A stretch of 32,207 nt of DNA from Euryarchaeota archaeon UBA89 (GCA_002495525.1 DAFS01000019.1:1-32207); one strand, 5' to 3'. Positions 1 through 7,554 are shown, counted from the stretch's first letter. A program made the numbers and translations. Notes: generated from the sequence alone by a model not told the origin.

Positions 1-2
1 AT

Positions 3-197
3 GAAGACGACGACGATGAAGACGAGAATAATGATGGGGATGATAACAATGAGTCCGATAAAGAATCAAAAAAACAATCATCTACCAGTTTCAATAATCC
101 GATGATTAGATTTTTACTTTATTTATTAATTTTCATAATCGCAATTAATTATACATCTTACTCAAAAGAAGAATTATCATCCATGGAAGAAGAATAA
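3..197 (+). CDS. C-terminal end of acidic, tail-anchored membrane protein (partial)
   Basis: An open frame enters from the left edge and ends at TAA 195-197, giving the last 64 residues of a protein whose start lies outside the window. The visible part begins with a run of Asp, Glu and Asn (residues 1-20), passes through a Ser/Lys/Gln-rich linker, then has one strongly hydrophobic segment (about residues 34-48, FLLYLLIFIIAI) and a short acidic tail ending in three Glu. This looks like a cytoplasmic or surface acidic region with a C-terminal membrane anchor. No domain can be recognised from the fragment. It converges on the membrane protein gene at 278-1165. Confidence 0.6.
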   Translation, partial: EDDDDEDENNDGDDNNESDKESKKQSSTSFNNPMIRFLLYLLIFIIAINYTSYSKEELSSMEEE

Positions 198-277
198 TCT
201 AAATCTTGAAAAAAATCTTATTTTTCTGGCTTAAATTTGACTTTCTGAATGTATTTAGATACTATTAAATTTAGAAG

Positions 278-1165
278 TTAATGAATTTCATTTTCTACGG
301 TAGGACCAAAGTTAGATACATTATCCATAGATATTCTAATAATAGCGACTCCGATTATTCCACTTAAGACGAAAAGAAGCATTGCAGAAACACCCTGTGA
401 AGATATGGCAACTCGTATTACCACCGTAGAAAGGACAAAACCAGTATTCCTTGCTAAATTACCAAAATCAGTATAGAACCAGTATGAAATTAAGAGAATT
501 AATATATCTGCCAGAATTAAAAAGGTGAAGAAATCTAAAAAGAAAATTTCCCTATTAACCGATCCTTTACCTTCCATGACTGATTCAATCCATCCAGACA
601 TAGATGTGAAAGTAATTATAAGAAATACAAGTAACATCAATAACGCTATTATTTCTTTGGATGAAATAAATGAAGATAGTTTATCTCCACCTAAATTCTC
701 ATTTTTCACTTCTTTGCCAATTCTATGATATACTAAGGAGGTATAAAATAATACTAAGAAAGCCATACATTCTACAATTAGGAAACCTAAATCACTGTCT
801 ATAACCCATCCATCCTGAAATTCAACATTGGAGAGTCTCTTCAGAATATCTCGAACAACTAATAATGTAGCAATTTCGTATTGCTTTCCAACGGAAGAGG
901 AAAATGATTCGGGGATTGTTCTAATCAATTGGTAAACCTCATATGCTAATAAAATTGAAAATGGAGTGTACAGAGATGACAAGGGTGAACTTAACATTTC
1001 AATATATTCACCAGATGGATTAAATTCGCCAAGCTGATATAATACCCATAACAGTAAGTGAAGACAGAAACCAATAATTGCAGTGATAATAGCAAACTTT
1101 CTAATTTTTTGATCTGTATCATACCCCAAAAAGAGTTCGTATGAGTCTCTTCTTGAAAATTGCAT
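278..1165 (-). CDS. Polytopic membrane protein of unknown function
   Basis: This 295-residue protein has about six to seven predicted membrane helices (roughly residues 24-46, 66-84, 125-148, 170-192, 210-235 and one or two within 240-280), separated by short charged loops. I recognise no family motif. A hydrophilic loop around residues 150-168 and an acidic C-terminal tail suggest a cytoplasmic C-terminus. It starts at ATG 1165, with an A/T-rich stretch about 25 bases upstream that could serve as a TATA box for a transcript with little or no leader. It is downstream of, and on the same strand as, the S15-family peptidase, but T-rich terminator-like tracts separate them. It could be a transporter or an unrecognised integral membrane enzyme. 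Confidence 0.6.
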   Translation of the reverse strand: MQFSRRDSYELFLGYDTDQKIRKFAIITAIIGFCLHLLLWVLYQLGEFNPSGEYIEMLSSPLSSLYTPFSILLAYEVYQLIRTIPESFSSSVGKQYEIATLLVVRDILKRLSNVEFQDGWVIDSDLGFLIVECMAFLVLFYTSLVYHRIGKEVKNENLGGDKLSSFISSKEIIALLMLLVFLIITFTSMSGWIESVMEGKGSVNREIFFLDFFTFLILADILILLISYWFYTDFGNLARNTGFVLSTVVIRVAISSQGVSAMLLFVLSGIIGVAIIRISMDNVSNFGPTVENEIH

Positions 1166-1204
1166 GTAACTCTGTCTGACAATTTACTTTTTAGTGTGGG
1201 TTAG

Positions 1205-1223
1205 AAAAAAAAATACAAAAAAA
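1205..1223 (-). terminator. Oligo-T terminator downstream of the S15-type peptidase gene
   Basis: On the minus strand the sequence just after the peptidase stop codon carries a T7 tract (1217-1223) and then a T9 tract (1205-1213). Archaeal RNA polymerase terminates intrinsically at such oligo-T runs without needing a hairpin. Their place 15-33 bases past the stop codon at 1238 fits termination of that gene. The functional role is inferred from composition only. Confidence 0.5.
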
Positions 1224-1237
1224 TACCTTTTTACAAA

Positions 1238-3133
1238 TCAAACGGTTTGATTAAGCCAGTCCAAACAAGATTGATGCATACATTTTGGTGGATCAAAAAG
1301 AAGCTTGTCTTCGGGGTCAATTATATCAATTAGTAAATTAGAATTTGCACCTTCAGATACTTCCACTATTGAACTAGTGGATGCGGGTAGGTAATCTTCT
1401 CCAGTACTAGCAAGTGAAAGACGAAGATTGTGACCTGTCTCTATTTGTACATCCATAGCAAAGAACTCCATCTTGGCATTTATTGTATCAAAAATAGGTA
1501 ACCATGTTTGCTCCTGATTCCCACCTTCATGATATCTTAAATCCATAATTGCATGGCCGATATGAATACAGGAACCATCTTCTGAACAGTCTTCTAACAG
1601 AGCATAGATTTGACCACCAATAGTTGCTGTAGAAACATCAATGTGCAATCTAGGAAGGCCTGAAATCCAAATATCTTCAGTGAATGGTTCACTCTCATAA
1701 ATTGGTCCAAAGTTTCCATTAGGAAGTATCGTAGTAGTACCTCCTGCCACATTCATCATACCTCCCCCTAAATCTAATGAAATAGTCTCCATATCTTGTG
1801 GAGGGTATCTATCTTCAATTCTCCACTGACCTTGATTAGATTGTATTTCTACAAATAATCCCGGCTTATCACCAACACCTTTGAGGTACCAATCGAACCA
1901 TTCCAGTAAATCTTGCATCCAGTCAAATCTGACCATTTGTGGATATGCCTCTCTGCCTCTACCTTCTCCTGAACGATCAAAATGATAATCTGGTCTGTCA
2001 GGATAATCGTGATCCCACTGGCCAAACAGCCCTTTGGATTCAATTCCAGCGTCAATTAACTGATTTATTACAGGAATTGCCATATGAGGATCTACGTTCC
2101 AATCATGCATCCCTTGAATAAGATAAACAGATCCTTCATAATTCTGTAGTACTCTATCTAAGAAATATCTTTCTTCCCAATATGTTCCTGCGAATTCTCC
2201 GCCCCACATGTATGCTGCCACTCCAGTTCCTGGACCGATGATATAATCGGGACACATATTTCCAATATCTTCTTGATCGCCATCAATTCCATATGAACCA
2301 TAAACACCATTATGCATTATTGGGGCTCTAGCTTCACTACTACCGTTTTTCCACATCAATTCCATTACCCCAATCAGACCAGAAATTGGAACAATTGTCT
2401 TTAGGTATTCGTTTCCAAATGTAGCTGCCTGCCATGGAGTAGAACCATCATACGATTTACCAATCATCGATACTCCTCCATTGCTCCATTCTTGGGTCCC
2501 TAGCCAAGTTACAGCCGCATCAACACCTAGTTGCTCGGCATTGCCCATCAAGTCCATACAGTGATTTGAACGCCCAGTCCCCATTACAGATACTTGAGCA
2601 AAAGCATATCCATGAGGTAAAATCTGATCAATTATCATTTGGCCTAACCAGGTACCAGGAACCTCTATTGATGGAGTTTCGACACTGACTTCATCGAAAT
2701 AGGGTCCGAATTCTGCAATCACCGGAACTGTGACTCCTTCTGGTACATTTGGAAGCCAGACTGCAAGACTAACAACACCATTAGGGGCAGAACCGCCTTC
2801 ACTAAGAGGGAGTTCAAAATTCACGAAATGATGAGTTGAACCCCACTCGTTTTCTGTTTCTAACAGTTCATATCCACCATATTCCATAACAAATCCATTC
2901 GCCTGATCAGTAGTGTAAGGCCACTCTGACCTTTCCCATACAGGAACTCTGTCGTAAATCCCCAAATCTTTCTTAATTTCATCTACAACATCATCAATAA
3001 TCCAACCCTGTAAAGATACCAATAGCATGATTATTACCATTGACATTGCAATTCCCAGTAACTTAATTTTTGAACGAGCAATCTTAGGTAGGAGTATCGA
3101 TTTAGCATCCTCTACAGGAACTCCCTCTATCAT
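1238..3133 (-). CDS. Membrane-anchored S15 / CocE-NonD family serine hydrolase (X-Pro dipeptidyl peptidase-like)
   Basis: The 631-residue protein has a hydrophobic segment at about residues 22-43, likely an uncleaved signal anchor that places the enzyme outside the membrane. The alpha/beta-hydrolase domain follows. The nucleophile motif G-K-S-Y-D-G has Ser227, a Trp-rich segment GMHDWNVDP supplies Asp344, and GQWDHD supplies His375, in the order and spacing seen in X-Pro dipeptidyl peptidase and cocaine esterase. The last third resembles the beta-sandwich PepX C-terminal domain. The family cleaves N-terminal X-Pro dipeptides or acyl and ester bonds; peptide scavenging is the likely role in a marine heterotroph, but the substrate is unproven. 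The gene starts at ATG 3133 without a ribosome site and with an A/T box about 25 bases upstream, which suggests a leaderless mRNA. Confidence 0.88.
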   Translation of the reverse strand: MIEGVPVEDAKSILLPKIARSKIKLLGIAMSMVIIMLLVSLQGWIIDDVVDEIKKDLGIYDRVPVWERSEWPYTTDQANGFVMEYGGYELLETENEWGSTHHFVNFELPLSEGGSAPNGVVSLAVWLPNVPEGVTVPVIAEFGPYFDEVSVETPSIEVPGTWLGQMIIDQILPHGYAFAQVSVMGTGRSNHCMDLMGNAEQLGVDAAVTWLGTQEWSNGGVSMIGKSYDGSTPWQAATFGNEYLKTIVPISGLIGVMELMWKNGSSEARAPIMHNGVYGSYGIDGDQEDIGNMCPDYIIGPGTGVAAYMWGGEFAGTYWEERYFLDRVLQNYEGSVYLIQGMHDWNVDPHMAIPVINQLIDAGIESKGLFGQWDHDYPDRPDYHFDRSGEGRGREAYPQMVRFDWMQDLLEWFDWYLKGVGDKPGLFVEIQSNQGQWRIEDRYPPQDMETISLDLGGGMMNVAGGTTTILPNGNFGPIYESEPFTEDIWISGLPRLHIDVSTATIGGQIYALLEDCSEDGSCIHIGHAIMDLRYHEGGNQEQTWLPIFDTINAKMEFFAMDVQIETGHNLRLSLASTGEDYLPASTSSIVEVSEGANSNLLIDIIDPEDKLLFDPPKCMHQSCLDWLNQTV

Positions 3134-3153
3134 AGTAAACTATCGTACTGAAG

Positions 3154-3162
3154 ATTATTATT
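3154..3162 (-). promoter_or_regulatory. Candidate TATA box of the S15-type peptidase gene
   Basis: On the minus strand this stretch reads AATAATAAT and is centred about 25 bases upstream of the ATG at 3133. That is the standard archaeal TATA-to-start distance, so transcription would begin at or next to the start codon. No Shine-Dalgarno sequence is present between them, consistent with a leaderless transcript. This is a positional argument only. Confidence 0.4.
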
Positions 3163-3306
3163 CAGACTTATGTATTGTTGATAGTGAAATATTTAGAATA
3201 AAACAAAATAAATCACTAAATTATGATTGAAGAAATACAAATGTACTTATGTTGAAAAGTGAAAACTAAACAGACATTAATGAATGGATTATGATAACCA
3301 ACGTTA

Positions 3307-3396
3307 ATGAACTCAGGACACATACTTGCAATTCTAATAGGATTTTACGCTTCTTTCGCTGTAACAGTGATGAGTGTGACGCCACTATTAGGTTAA
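3307..3396 (+). CDS. Possible 29-residue single-helix membrane peptide
   Basis: The 3134-3435 gap contains one plausible small gene. It opens at ATG 3307 and ends at TAA 3394-3396, coding for a peptide that begins MNSGHILAIL and is almost entirely hydrophobic, so it would form one membrane helix. An A/T-rich box (about 3275-3283) lies near 25-30 bases upstream, compatible with a leaderless transcript. It is 39 bases ahead of the photolyase gene on the same strand, so it could be a separate microprotein, a leader peptide or chance. Nothing else is evident in this gap. I recognise no family. Confidence 0.35.
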   Translation: MNSGHILAILIGFYASFAVTVMSVTPLLG

Positions 3397-3435
3397 ATTA
3401 TACAATCAATAATCCTATCACAGGAGAGAGGAATA

Positions 3436-5007
3436 GTGAATACAGCGATAGTTTGGTTTAGAAAAACAATCAGAATTCATGATAACCCCATGTTAACATG
3501 GGCAGAATCATCTCAACAAATAGATTCTATAATTCCGATTTACATAATAGATGAAAATTGGAGTCTAGATGTTGAAAATAGTGTGGGTGTAAATAGACTA
3601 AATTTTCTTTATGAATCGCTGTTAGATTTAAACAAGAATCTCAAAGATAATTTTGGATCGAAATTACTAGTTTATACTGGAGATTCTAGTGAGGTGATTA
3701 AATCAATCATAGGCAGTATAGATGAAAATGTAAACTCTTTACTGATTGACTACTGCTCAGAACCTAAAAATAGAAAAGATGCAGAAGATGTTACAGAAAA
3801 TCTCAAAAATACAGATATTAATATCAAAGTATTTCCTGCTGTAAATACCATATTAGATATTGAAAAAATTATACAAACAAAGAATTTCAAAGCACCAAAA
3901 TCAACTAAAGAAATGAATAAAATATTCGAAGAAAATCTTGTAATTAGTCCCAACGGGTATCTATTAGATGGAGACCTTCCTGTTCCTAAAAATATTTATT
4001 TCGAACCATTGATTTTAGAATCGATAATTCAGAATGAAGAAAACTCAAAATTTTATATCTCAACAGAAGAAATTAAAGAAAAAAATTATCAATTAAAATT
4101 AGAAACAGGATTTGAGAAATCATATTTCTTGGGGGGTGAAAATGAGGCCTTGAAAAGACTCAAAATGAAAATATCGGAAAGGGCCGATTTTGTTAATAAT
4201 TTTAGAAAGCCATTGACCTGTTCTACCAACAGTATTGAGAACCCAATGGAGCCAACAACTACAGGATTATCACCATACATTAGTAATGGTTGCCTATCTG
4301 TCAGATTAGTATGGAATGAATGTACGAAAGTTCGGAATGAAGATCAACATACGAAACCTCCAGAATCACTACATGGCCAACTAATGTTTAGAGAGATGTT
4401 TTACTTGTTGTCTCGATTTGTCGAAAATTGGGAAAATGATGTAGACAACTCAAACTGTAAACCAGTGAGATGGGGGGATTATGATGAGGAAAGAATCAGA
4501 GCCTGGGAACTCGGATTCACCGGTTTCCCTTACATCGACGCAATGATGAGACAGCTTGATGCAACGGGCTGGATGCATCATTTGGGAAGACATGCAGTAT
4601 CTTGCTTCCTGACCCGGGGGCAGTTATGGCAAAATTGGAAACATGGGAGAGATATATTCGAGAGAAAATTAATTGACTCAGATTGGGCAGTTAACAATGG
4701 AAATTGGCTCTGGTTGGCAGGAGTGGCTCCTTTTTCTATGCCCTATTACAGAGTGTACAATCCATGTCCTGATTCGAAGTCAAGCTTGAATGTAGAGACT
4801 AAAGAGGCTAGTTTTATCCGATATTGGGTACCTGAATTATCATTATTTCCATCAAAATATATCTTCGAACCACATTTGGCTCCTTTGGAAATACAAAAAT
4901 TATCAAATTGCATTATAGGAGAAGATTATCCTTCTCCGATAATAGACAGAAAAAAATCGAGGAAAGAAAATATAGCTAAGTTTAAAGAAAATCTTGGAAG
5001 ATTATAA
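3436..5007 (+). CDS. Cryptochrome/(6-4) photolyase-family flavoprotein
   Basis: This 523-residue protein belongs to the photolyase/cryptochrome family, which uses FAD and light to repair UV-induced pyrimidine dimers or to sense light. The N-terminal Rossmann domain opens with TAIVWFRKTIRIHDNP. The FAD-binding helical domain shows GWMHHLGRHAVSCFLTRGQLW (from about residue 378) and DSDWAVNNGNWLW (414-426), closest to animal cryptochromes and (6-4) photolyases. The His pair needed for (6-4) repair is present as His382 and His386 (HxxxH). A specific function, (6-4) rather than CPD repair or signalling, is inferred from these motifs. The start is GTG at 3436, supported by a strong GGAGAGAGG ribosome site 4-12 bases upstream. 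The region 180-250 is poorly conserved. Confidence 0.9.
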   Translation: MNTAIVWFRKTIRIHDNPMLTWAESSQQIDSIIPIYIIDENWSLDVENSVGVNRLNFLYESLLDLNKNLKDNFGSKLLVYTGDSSEVIKSIIGSIDENVNSLLIDYCSEPKNRKDAEDVTENLKNTDINIKVFPAVNTILDIEKIIQTKNFKAPKSTKEMNKIFEENLVISPNGYLLDGDLPVPKNIYFEPLILESIIQNEENSKFYISTEEIKEKNYQLKLETGFEKSYFLGGENEALKRLKMKISERADFVNNFRKPLTCSTNSIENPMEPTTTGLSPYISNGCLSVRLVWNECTKVRNEDQHTKPPESLHGQLMFREMFYLLSRFVENWENDVDNSNCKPVRWGDYDEERIRAWELGFTGFPYIDAMMRQLDATGWMHHLGRHAVSCFLTRGQLWQNWKHGRDIFERKLIDSDWAVNNGNWLWLAGVAPFSMPYYRVYNPCPDSKSSLNVETKEASFIRYWVPELSLFPSKYIFEPHLAPLEIQKLSNCIIGEDYPSPIIDRKKSRKENIAKFKENLGRL

Positions 5008-5033
5008 GTCGTATATTATAATTTTATCAACGG

Positions 5034-5056
5034 AAAAAAAATCGTTTCTGAAAAAA
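5034..5056 (-). terminator. Oligo-T tracts ending the tRNA-Glu-side transcript
   Basis: The minus strand carries a T6 run (5051-5056) and then a T8 run (5034-5041), just after the stop codon at 5071 of the degraded open frame. Archaeal polymerase stops at such tracts. It would end any minus-strand transcript from the remnant region before it runs into the photolyase gene. Confidence 0.35.
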
Positions 5057-5070
5057 TTGTTAGTTAAATT

Positions 5071-5319
5071 TCAATTTGTTAAAACTAAGAGTTCTAATTG
5101 ATCCCCTAATCTTTGCCACAAATCATCTACCTGCTCACTAGTCATATTTGTACATTTATACATTTGCATATATACCATTGTTTTTTTGAAACGTTTCACT
5201 AAATCAGTCACATCATAGCAATATTTGTCTTTTAAGAGCAATAAAGAAAGAAAAATAGTCGCTAAAAGACATTTATAATTCCCTATTCCTGCTTTACTGT
5301 TAGGTGGGGAAAGGTATCC
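5071..5319 (-). pseudogene. Degraded open frame of unknown origin beside tRNA-Glu
   Basis: The minus strand has an 82-codon open frame bounded upstream by an in-frame TAG (5322-5320) and ended by TGA (5073-5071). It lacks any early ATG or GTG. Its translation looks protein-like: GIGNYKCLLATIFLSLLLLK, then an amphipathic region and a C-terminal helix (TSEQVDDLWQRLGDQLELL). The first 20 bases overlap the end of the MscS-like fragment in another frame. The missing start and the crowding of two partial frames suggest remnants of one or two decayed genes. I do not recognise the family. It could also be an intact gene using an unusual start such as TTG. Confidence 0.35.
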
Positions 5320-5452
5320 CTATATCTTTAGATTTGAAACGTTCTAACATCTCAATCAAAATCCAATGTTTAGCTTTTCTTTCCTTATTATAATCTTCAA
5401 CCCAGCAATCTAATCTGAAAACAAGGGCAGTTTCTGTGATATCTTCCAACAT
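5300..5452 (-). pseudogene. MscS-type mechanosensitive channel, C-terminal fragment
   Basis: A 50-residue frame from ATG 5452 to TAA 5300 reads like the end of an MscS C-terminal domain: a beta strand (ALVFRLDCWVEDYNK), a long helix, then SKDIGIPFPT. The family typically ends its alpha/beta domain with a Gly-Ile-x-Ile-Pro-Phe-Pro motif. An in-frame TAA (5458-5456) closes the frame just upstream, and none of the pore-lining helices or the beta domain is present, so it cannot be a working channel. It lies downstream of tRNA-Glu on the same strand. The most likely reading is a leftover of a full MscS gene (about 280 residues) removed by deletion or recombination; a tiny stand-alone gene is less likely. 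Confidence 0.5.
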
Positions 5453-5484
5453 TGTTTAATGATTTTTCCCCGGTATTTATGTTG

Positions 5485-5499
5485 AAAAACAGGGAAAAA
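5485..5499 (-). terminator. Probable terminator of tRNA-Glu
   Basis: On the minus strand two T5 tracts (5495-5499 and 5485-5489) begin 10 bases after the encoded CCA end of tRNA-Glu. Oligo-T tracts directly after a tRNA gene are the usual archaeal termination signal. Confidence 0.4.
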
Positions 5500-5508
5500 G
5501 ACAACTTT

Positions 5509-5586
5509 TGGTGCTCGTGCCGGGATTTGAACCCGGGTCGCCGCCTCGAAAGGGCGGCATGATGGACCGAACTACACCACACGAGC
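5509..5586 (-). tRNA. tRNA-Glu (anticodon TTC)
   Basis: The minus strand folds as a tRNA: acceptor strands GCTCGTG (5586-5580) and CACGAGC (5519-5513), a T arm with GGTTCAAATCC and stem CCGGG-type pairs, and an anticodon stem CCGCC/GGCGG enclosing loop CTTTCGA with anticodon TTC. The discriminator is A5512, and CCA is encoded in the gene (5511-5509). No intron is visible. Decoding is GAA/GAG for glutamate. The 3' end is followed by gene debris (5071-5452). Confidence 0.95.
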
Positions 5587-5727
5587 GGTAAGCCGCCGAG
5601 AAGCAAACCCCACATAATCGCAACGGTTGTAAATACTAGAAAATAAGGGAAAAACTCGTTCTCCTTCGACGAAGGTTAATGGCAATATACAAAATGTGAA
5701 ACAAGGAAAATATAATTATAATTACGC

Positions 5728-6321
5728 TTAATGTTGGACCTCTATATCCATATTTTTCCACCATTTAACCAATGGAATGAAAATAATAATACAAACTATT
5801 GAAATTAGCGTGAAATTAAGCCAGTTTAAAGAACTCTGCACAGATTCTCCGTAAACTCCTATTAACAATCCAACTGAGCCAAATCTGATACCTCTTCCAA
5901 AAAATCCTGCTAATGCAAAAAGACGTAGATCCATTCTTCCTGCACCTGCTATCCAAGCTAGTGCCTTGTAAGGTATTGGAGAAACTGCAGCAATGAATAC
6001 TCCTAAAGAACCATATTTCTCTATCAAGAAGTTTAATCGATTAATATTACTAACACTAACAAAACGCTCCAACACAGGAATACCTCCATAATACCCTATA
6101 CCATAACCAAAAAATGCTCCAAATACACTACTTAGAGTCGCAATAAGAACAATTAATGAAATTCCTAGAACACTATTAGCTTCTATTACCATAGGTATAA
6201 CTAGAACATCGGGAGGTATTGGTTGGAAGGCAGCTTCTGATGCAGATACTAATGCTAAGCCCAATAGTCCAAAGCCATCAGCCCAGTCGATAAATGGCTG
6301 GAAATAATCACTCGGACTCAT
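5728..6321 (-). CDS. DedA/VTT-domain (SNARE-associated) membrane protein
   Basis: This roughly 197-residue protein matches the DedA/YqaA family (VTT domain), whose members are membrane proteins linked to lipid flipping and envelope homeostasis. Visible signs are the helix-break motif SEAAFQPIPPDVLVIP near the N-terminus, the Gly-rich GAFFGYGIGYYGG, and the second re-entrant motif AAVSPIPYKALAWIAGAGRM with a following FGRGIRF Arg/Gly segment. About four to five hydrophobic segments are present. I place the start at ATG 6321: an A/T box on the minus strand centred near 6346 is then 25 bases upstream, fitting a leaderless message. A TTG at 6330 would add three residues. It diverges from the Nob1 gene. 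Confidence 0.85.
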   Translation of the reverse strand: MSPSDYFQPFIDWADGFGLLGLALVSASEAAFQPIPPDVLVIPMVIEANSVLGISLIVLIATLSSVFGAFFGYGIGYYGGIPVLERFVSVSNINRLNFLIEKYGSLGVFIAAVSPIPYKALAWIAGAGRMDLRLFALAGFFGRGIRFGSVGLLIGVYGESVQSSLNWLNFTLISIVCIIIFIPLVKWWKNMDIEVQH

Positions 6322-6342
6322 ACTACTCAATTGTCTCCCGTA

Positions 6343-6376
6343 ACATTATGCGGATGAACATTTTCCGAATAATATC
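6343..6376. promoter_or_regulatory. Divergent promoter region between the DedA-like gene and nob1
   Basis: Only 77 bases separate the two start codons. On the minus strand an A/T box (CATAATG, 6343-6349) sits about 25 bases from ATG 6321. On the plus strand an ATAATATC box (about 6368-6376) sits about 27 bases from ATG 6399. Both distances match archaeal TATA placement for leaderless mRNAs, and neither gene has a ribosome-binding sequence. Confidence 0.4.
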
Positions 6377-6398
6377 ATTTCATTAACCTATTACTGAT

Positions 6399-6917
6399 AT
6401 GTGGGCAACCACTCGCACCGCTGTGACGGATGAGGTCCTAGATACTGCAGCCTTGATTTCTTGGCCTATTACCAGGCTGAATGGTTGCTATGTTATGCCA
6501 TCACAAAAAATAGAATTGTGTAGAATATATCCTGAGAAAGAGATTAAACTTGTTTCTGCTGAATTAATTTGGATTGAGCCAGATAAAAAAAGTTTACAAT
6601 TCGCTACAAGTTTAGCCATAGAGACCGGAGATATGGCAGGATTATCTGAAATTGATTTAGGGATTCTAGCAGTATCGATATATCTGAAAAAGACCTTAGT
6701 TACGGATGACTACAGATTACAAAATTTAGCGGAAAAGGCAGGTGTAGATTGGATGACAGTTACAACAGATGGAATCACAGAACTATGGAAATGGGAGTTG
6801 AAATGTATGGCTTGCAAAAAAATATATCCACAACCAGGAAAACCTAACCCGAAAAAATCTGACTGGGGAGAATGTGACGATTGTGGCTCTGAACTTAAAC
6901 TAAAGAAAAAAAAATAA
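6399..6917 (+). CDS. nob1: Nob1-type PIN-domain endonuclease with zinc ribbon (rRNA maturation)
   Basis: The 172-residue protein has an N-terminal PIN nuclease domain and a C-terminal zinc ribbon, the architecture of archaeal Nob1, which cuts the 3' end of pre-16S rRNA in late small-subunit assembly. PIN-type acidic residues are visible at Asp15 (VLDTAAL), Glu84/Asp86 (SEIDLGILAVS) and Asp103/Asp104 (VTDDYRLQNLA). The ribbon has Cys136-x2-Cys139 and Cys159-x2-Cys162, followed by a Lys-rich tail. The start at ATG 6399 keeps the catalytic Asp near residue 15 as expected; no ribosome site is present, and an A/T box lies about 27 bases upstream. The gene ends one base before the stop codon of the convergent tatA gene. 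Confidence 0.9.
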   Translation: MWATTRTAVTDEVLDTAALISWPITRLNGCYVMPSQKIELCRIYPEKEIKLVSAELIWIEPDKKSLQFATSLAIETGDMAGLSEIDLGILAVSIYLKKTLVTDDYRLQNLAEKAGVDWMTVTTDGITELWKWELKCMACKKIYPQPGKPNPKKSDWGECDDCGSELKLKKKK

Positions 6918-7124
6918 TTACTCTGATTCGTCAAGATGTTCCTTAGTCATTCCACCACGATCTATATCTTCTCCAGCAATTGACATTCCTTCTTGTAGCC
7001 CTCTCTGAAACTCACCCTTTGCACGGCCAGCATTTCTAGCCAATTCAGGTATCTTTTTTGCTCCAAACATTATTGCAAGCATTATTACAAGAATTACAAT
7101 TTCTTGAGTGCCTAAGATTCCCAT
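6918..7124 (-). CDS. tatA: Twin-arginine translocase subunit TatA
   Basis: TatA forms the pore-forming or membrane-weakening element of the Tat system, which exports folded proteins. The short protein has the family signature: MGILGTQE, one membrane helix (IVILVIMLAIMFGA), the hinge GAKKIPELARNAGRAKGEF, then an amphipathic helix and acidic tail. I prefer ATG 7124, because family members start directly before the helix and an AGGA ribosome-like site lies about 6 bases upstream; this gives 68 residues. An upstream ATG at 7178 overlaps the stop of the MoaD-like gene by ATGA and would add 18 residues. No tatC is in this window. Confidence 0.88.
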   Translation of the reverse strand: MGILGTQEIVILVIMLAIMFGAKKIPELARNAGRAKGEFQRGLQEGMSIAGEDIDRGGMTKEHLDESE

Positions 7125-7174
7125 ATTTATCCTGAAGAGGTTGTGACCTTCAAAGGCTTCGGCGAAAAATCCTC

Positions 7175-7441
7175 TCAACCCCCAGAAACTGGCGGTAAAA
7201 AGGCGATTTCTGAAGAATCATGTACTTCGGTATCAAAATCAACACCAATATCACCATCTAATGCCACCACTAGTCCATCGGAAACCATTGATTTCAAATC
7301 GAATCGCTCAATTATTTGATTAATAGTTGTTCCATAAAGTAGAGATAATTCTATACTTCTCTGATTTAATTTTTCAGCCAACGGTCCAAAAAATAAGAGC
7401 TTAACTTTTATTGCTCCTTCTACAGGTTCTTCTTTCATCAC
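7175..7441 (-). CDS. MoaD/ThiS-type ubiquitin-like sulfur carrier (SAMP-like)
   Basis: The 88-residue protein has a beta-grasp ubiquitin-like fold pattern: KVKLLFFGPLAE at the first strand, a helix around residues 40-52 (TINQIIERF), VVALDGD, then SSEIAFLPPVSGG ending in Gly-Gly. E1-like enzymes adenylate this C-terminus, which then carries thiocarboxylate sulfur for molybdopterin or thiolated tRNA, or is conjugated to proteins as a SAMP in archaea. AEKL and FLPPVSGG are most typical of MoaD. Which of these roles applies cannot be told from sequence. Its stop overlaps a possible tatA start by ATGA, so the two are probably cotranscribed. Compare the second Gly-Gly protein at 31994-32194. Confidence 0.85.
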   Translation of the reverse strand: MMKEEPVEGAIKVKLLFFGPLAEKLNQRSIELSLLYGTTINQIIERFDLKSMVSDGLVVALDGDIGVDFDTEVHDSSEIAFLPPVSGG

Positions 7442-7554
7442 AATACTCGGAGTAGTATCTTACGAATCAATCCATCTATTATTGATTGATAAAATTGAAA
7501 ATGATTCATATTAAACTAACAACAATTGATACGTATGCCATTGCTCGTTAAGAT

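Noticed and set aside
5397..5615. A 72-codon minus-strand open frame
   Set aside because: It runs through tRNA-Glu and has no protein-like features; it is a by-product of the tRNA sequence.
5663..5675. Palindrome CCTTCG-A-CGAAGG upstream of tRNA-Glu
   Set aside because: Six-base arms with a one-base centre are expected by chance in 32 kb, and no T tract or gene boundary supports a function.
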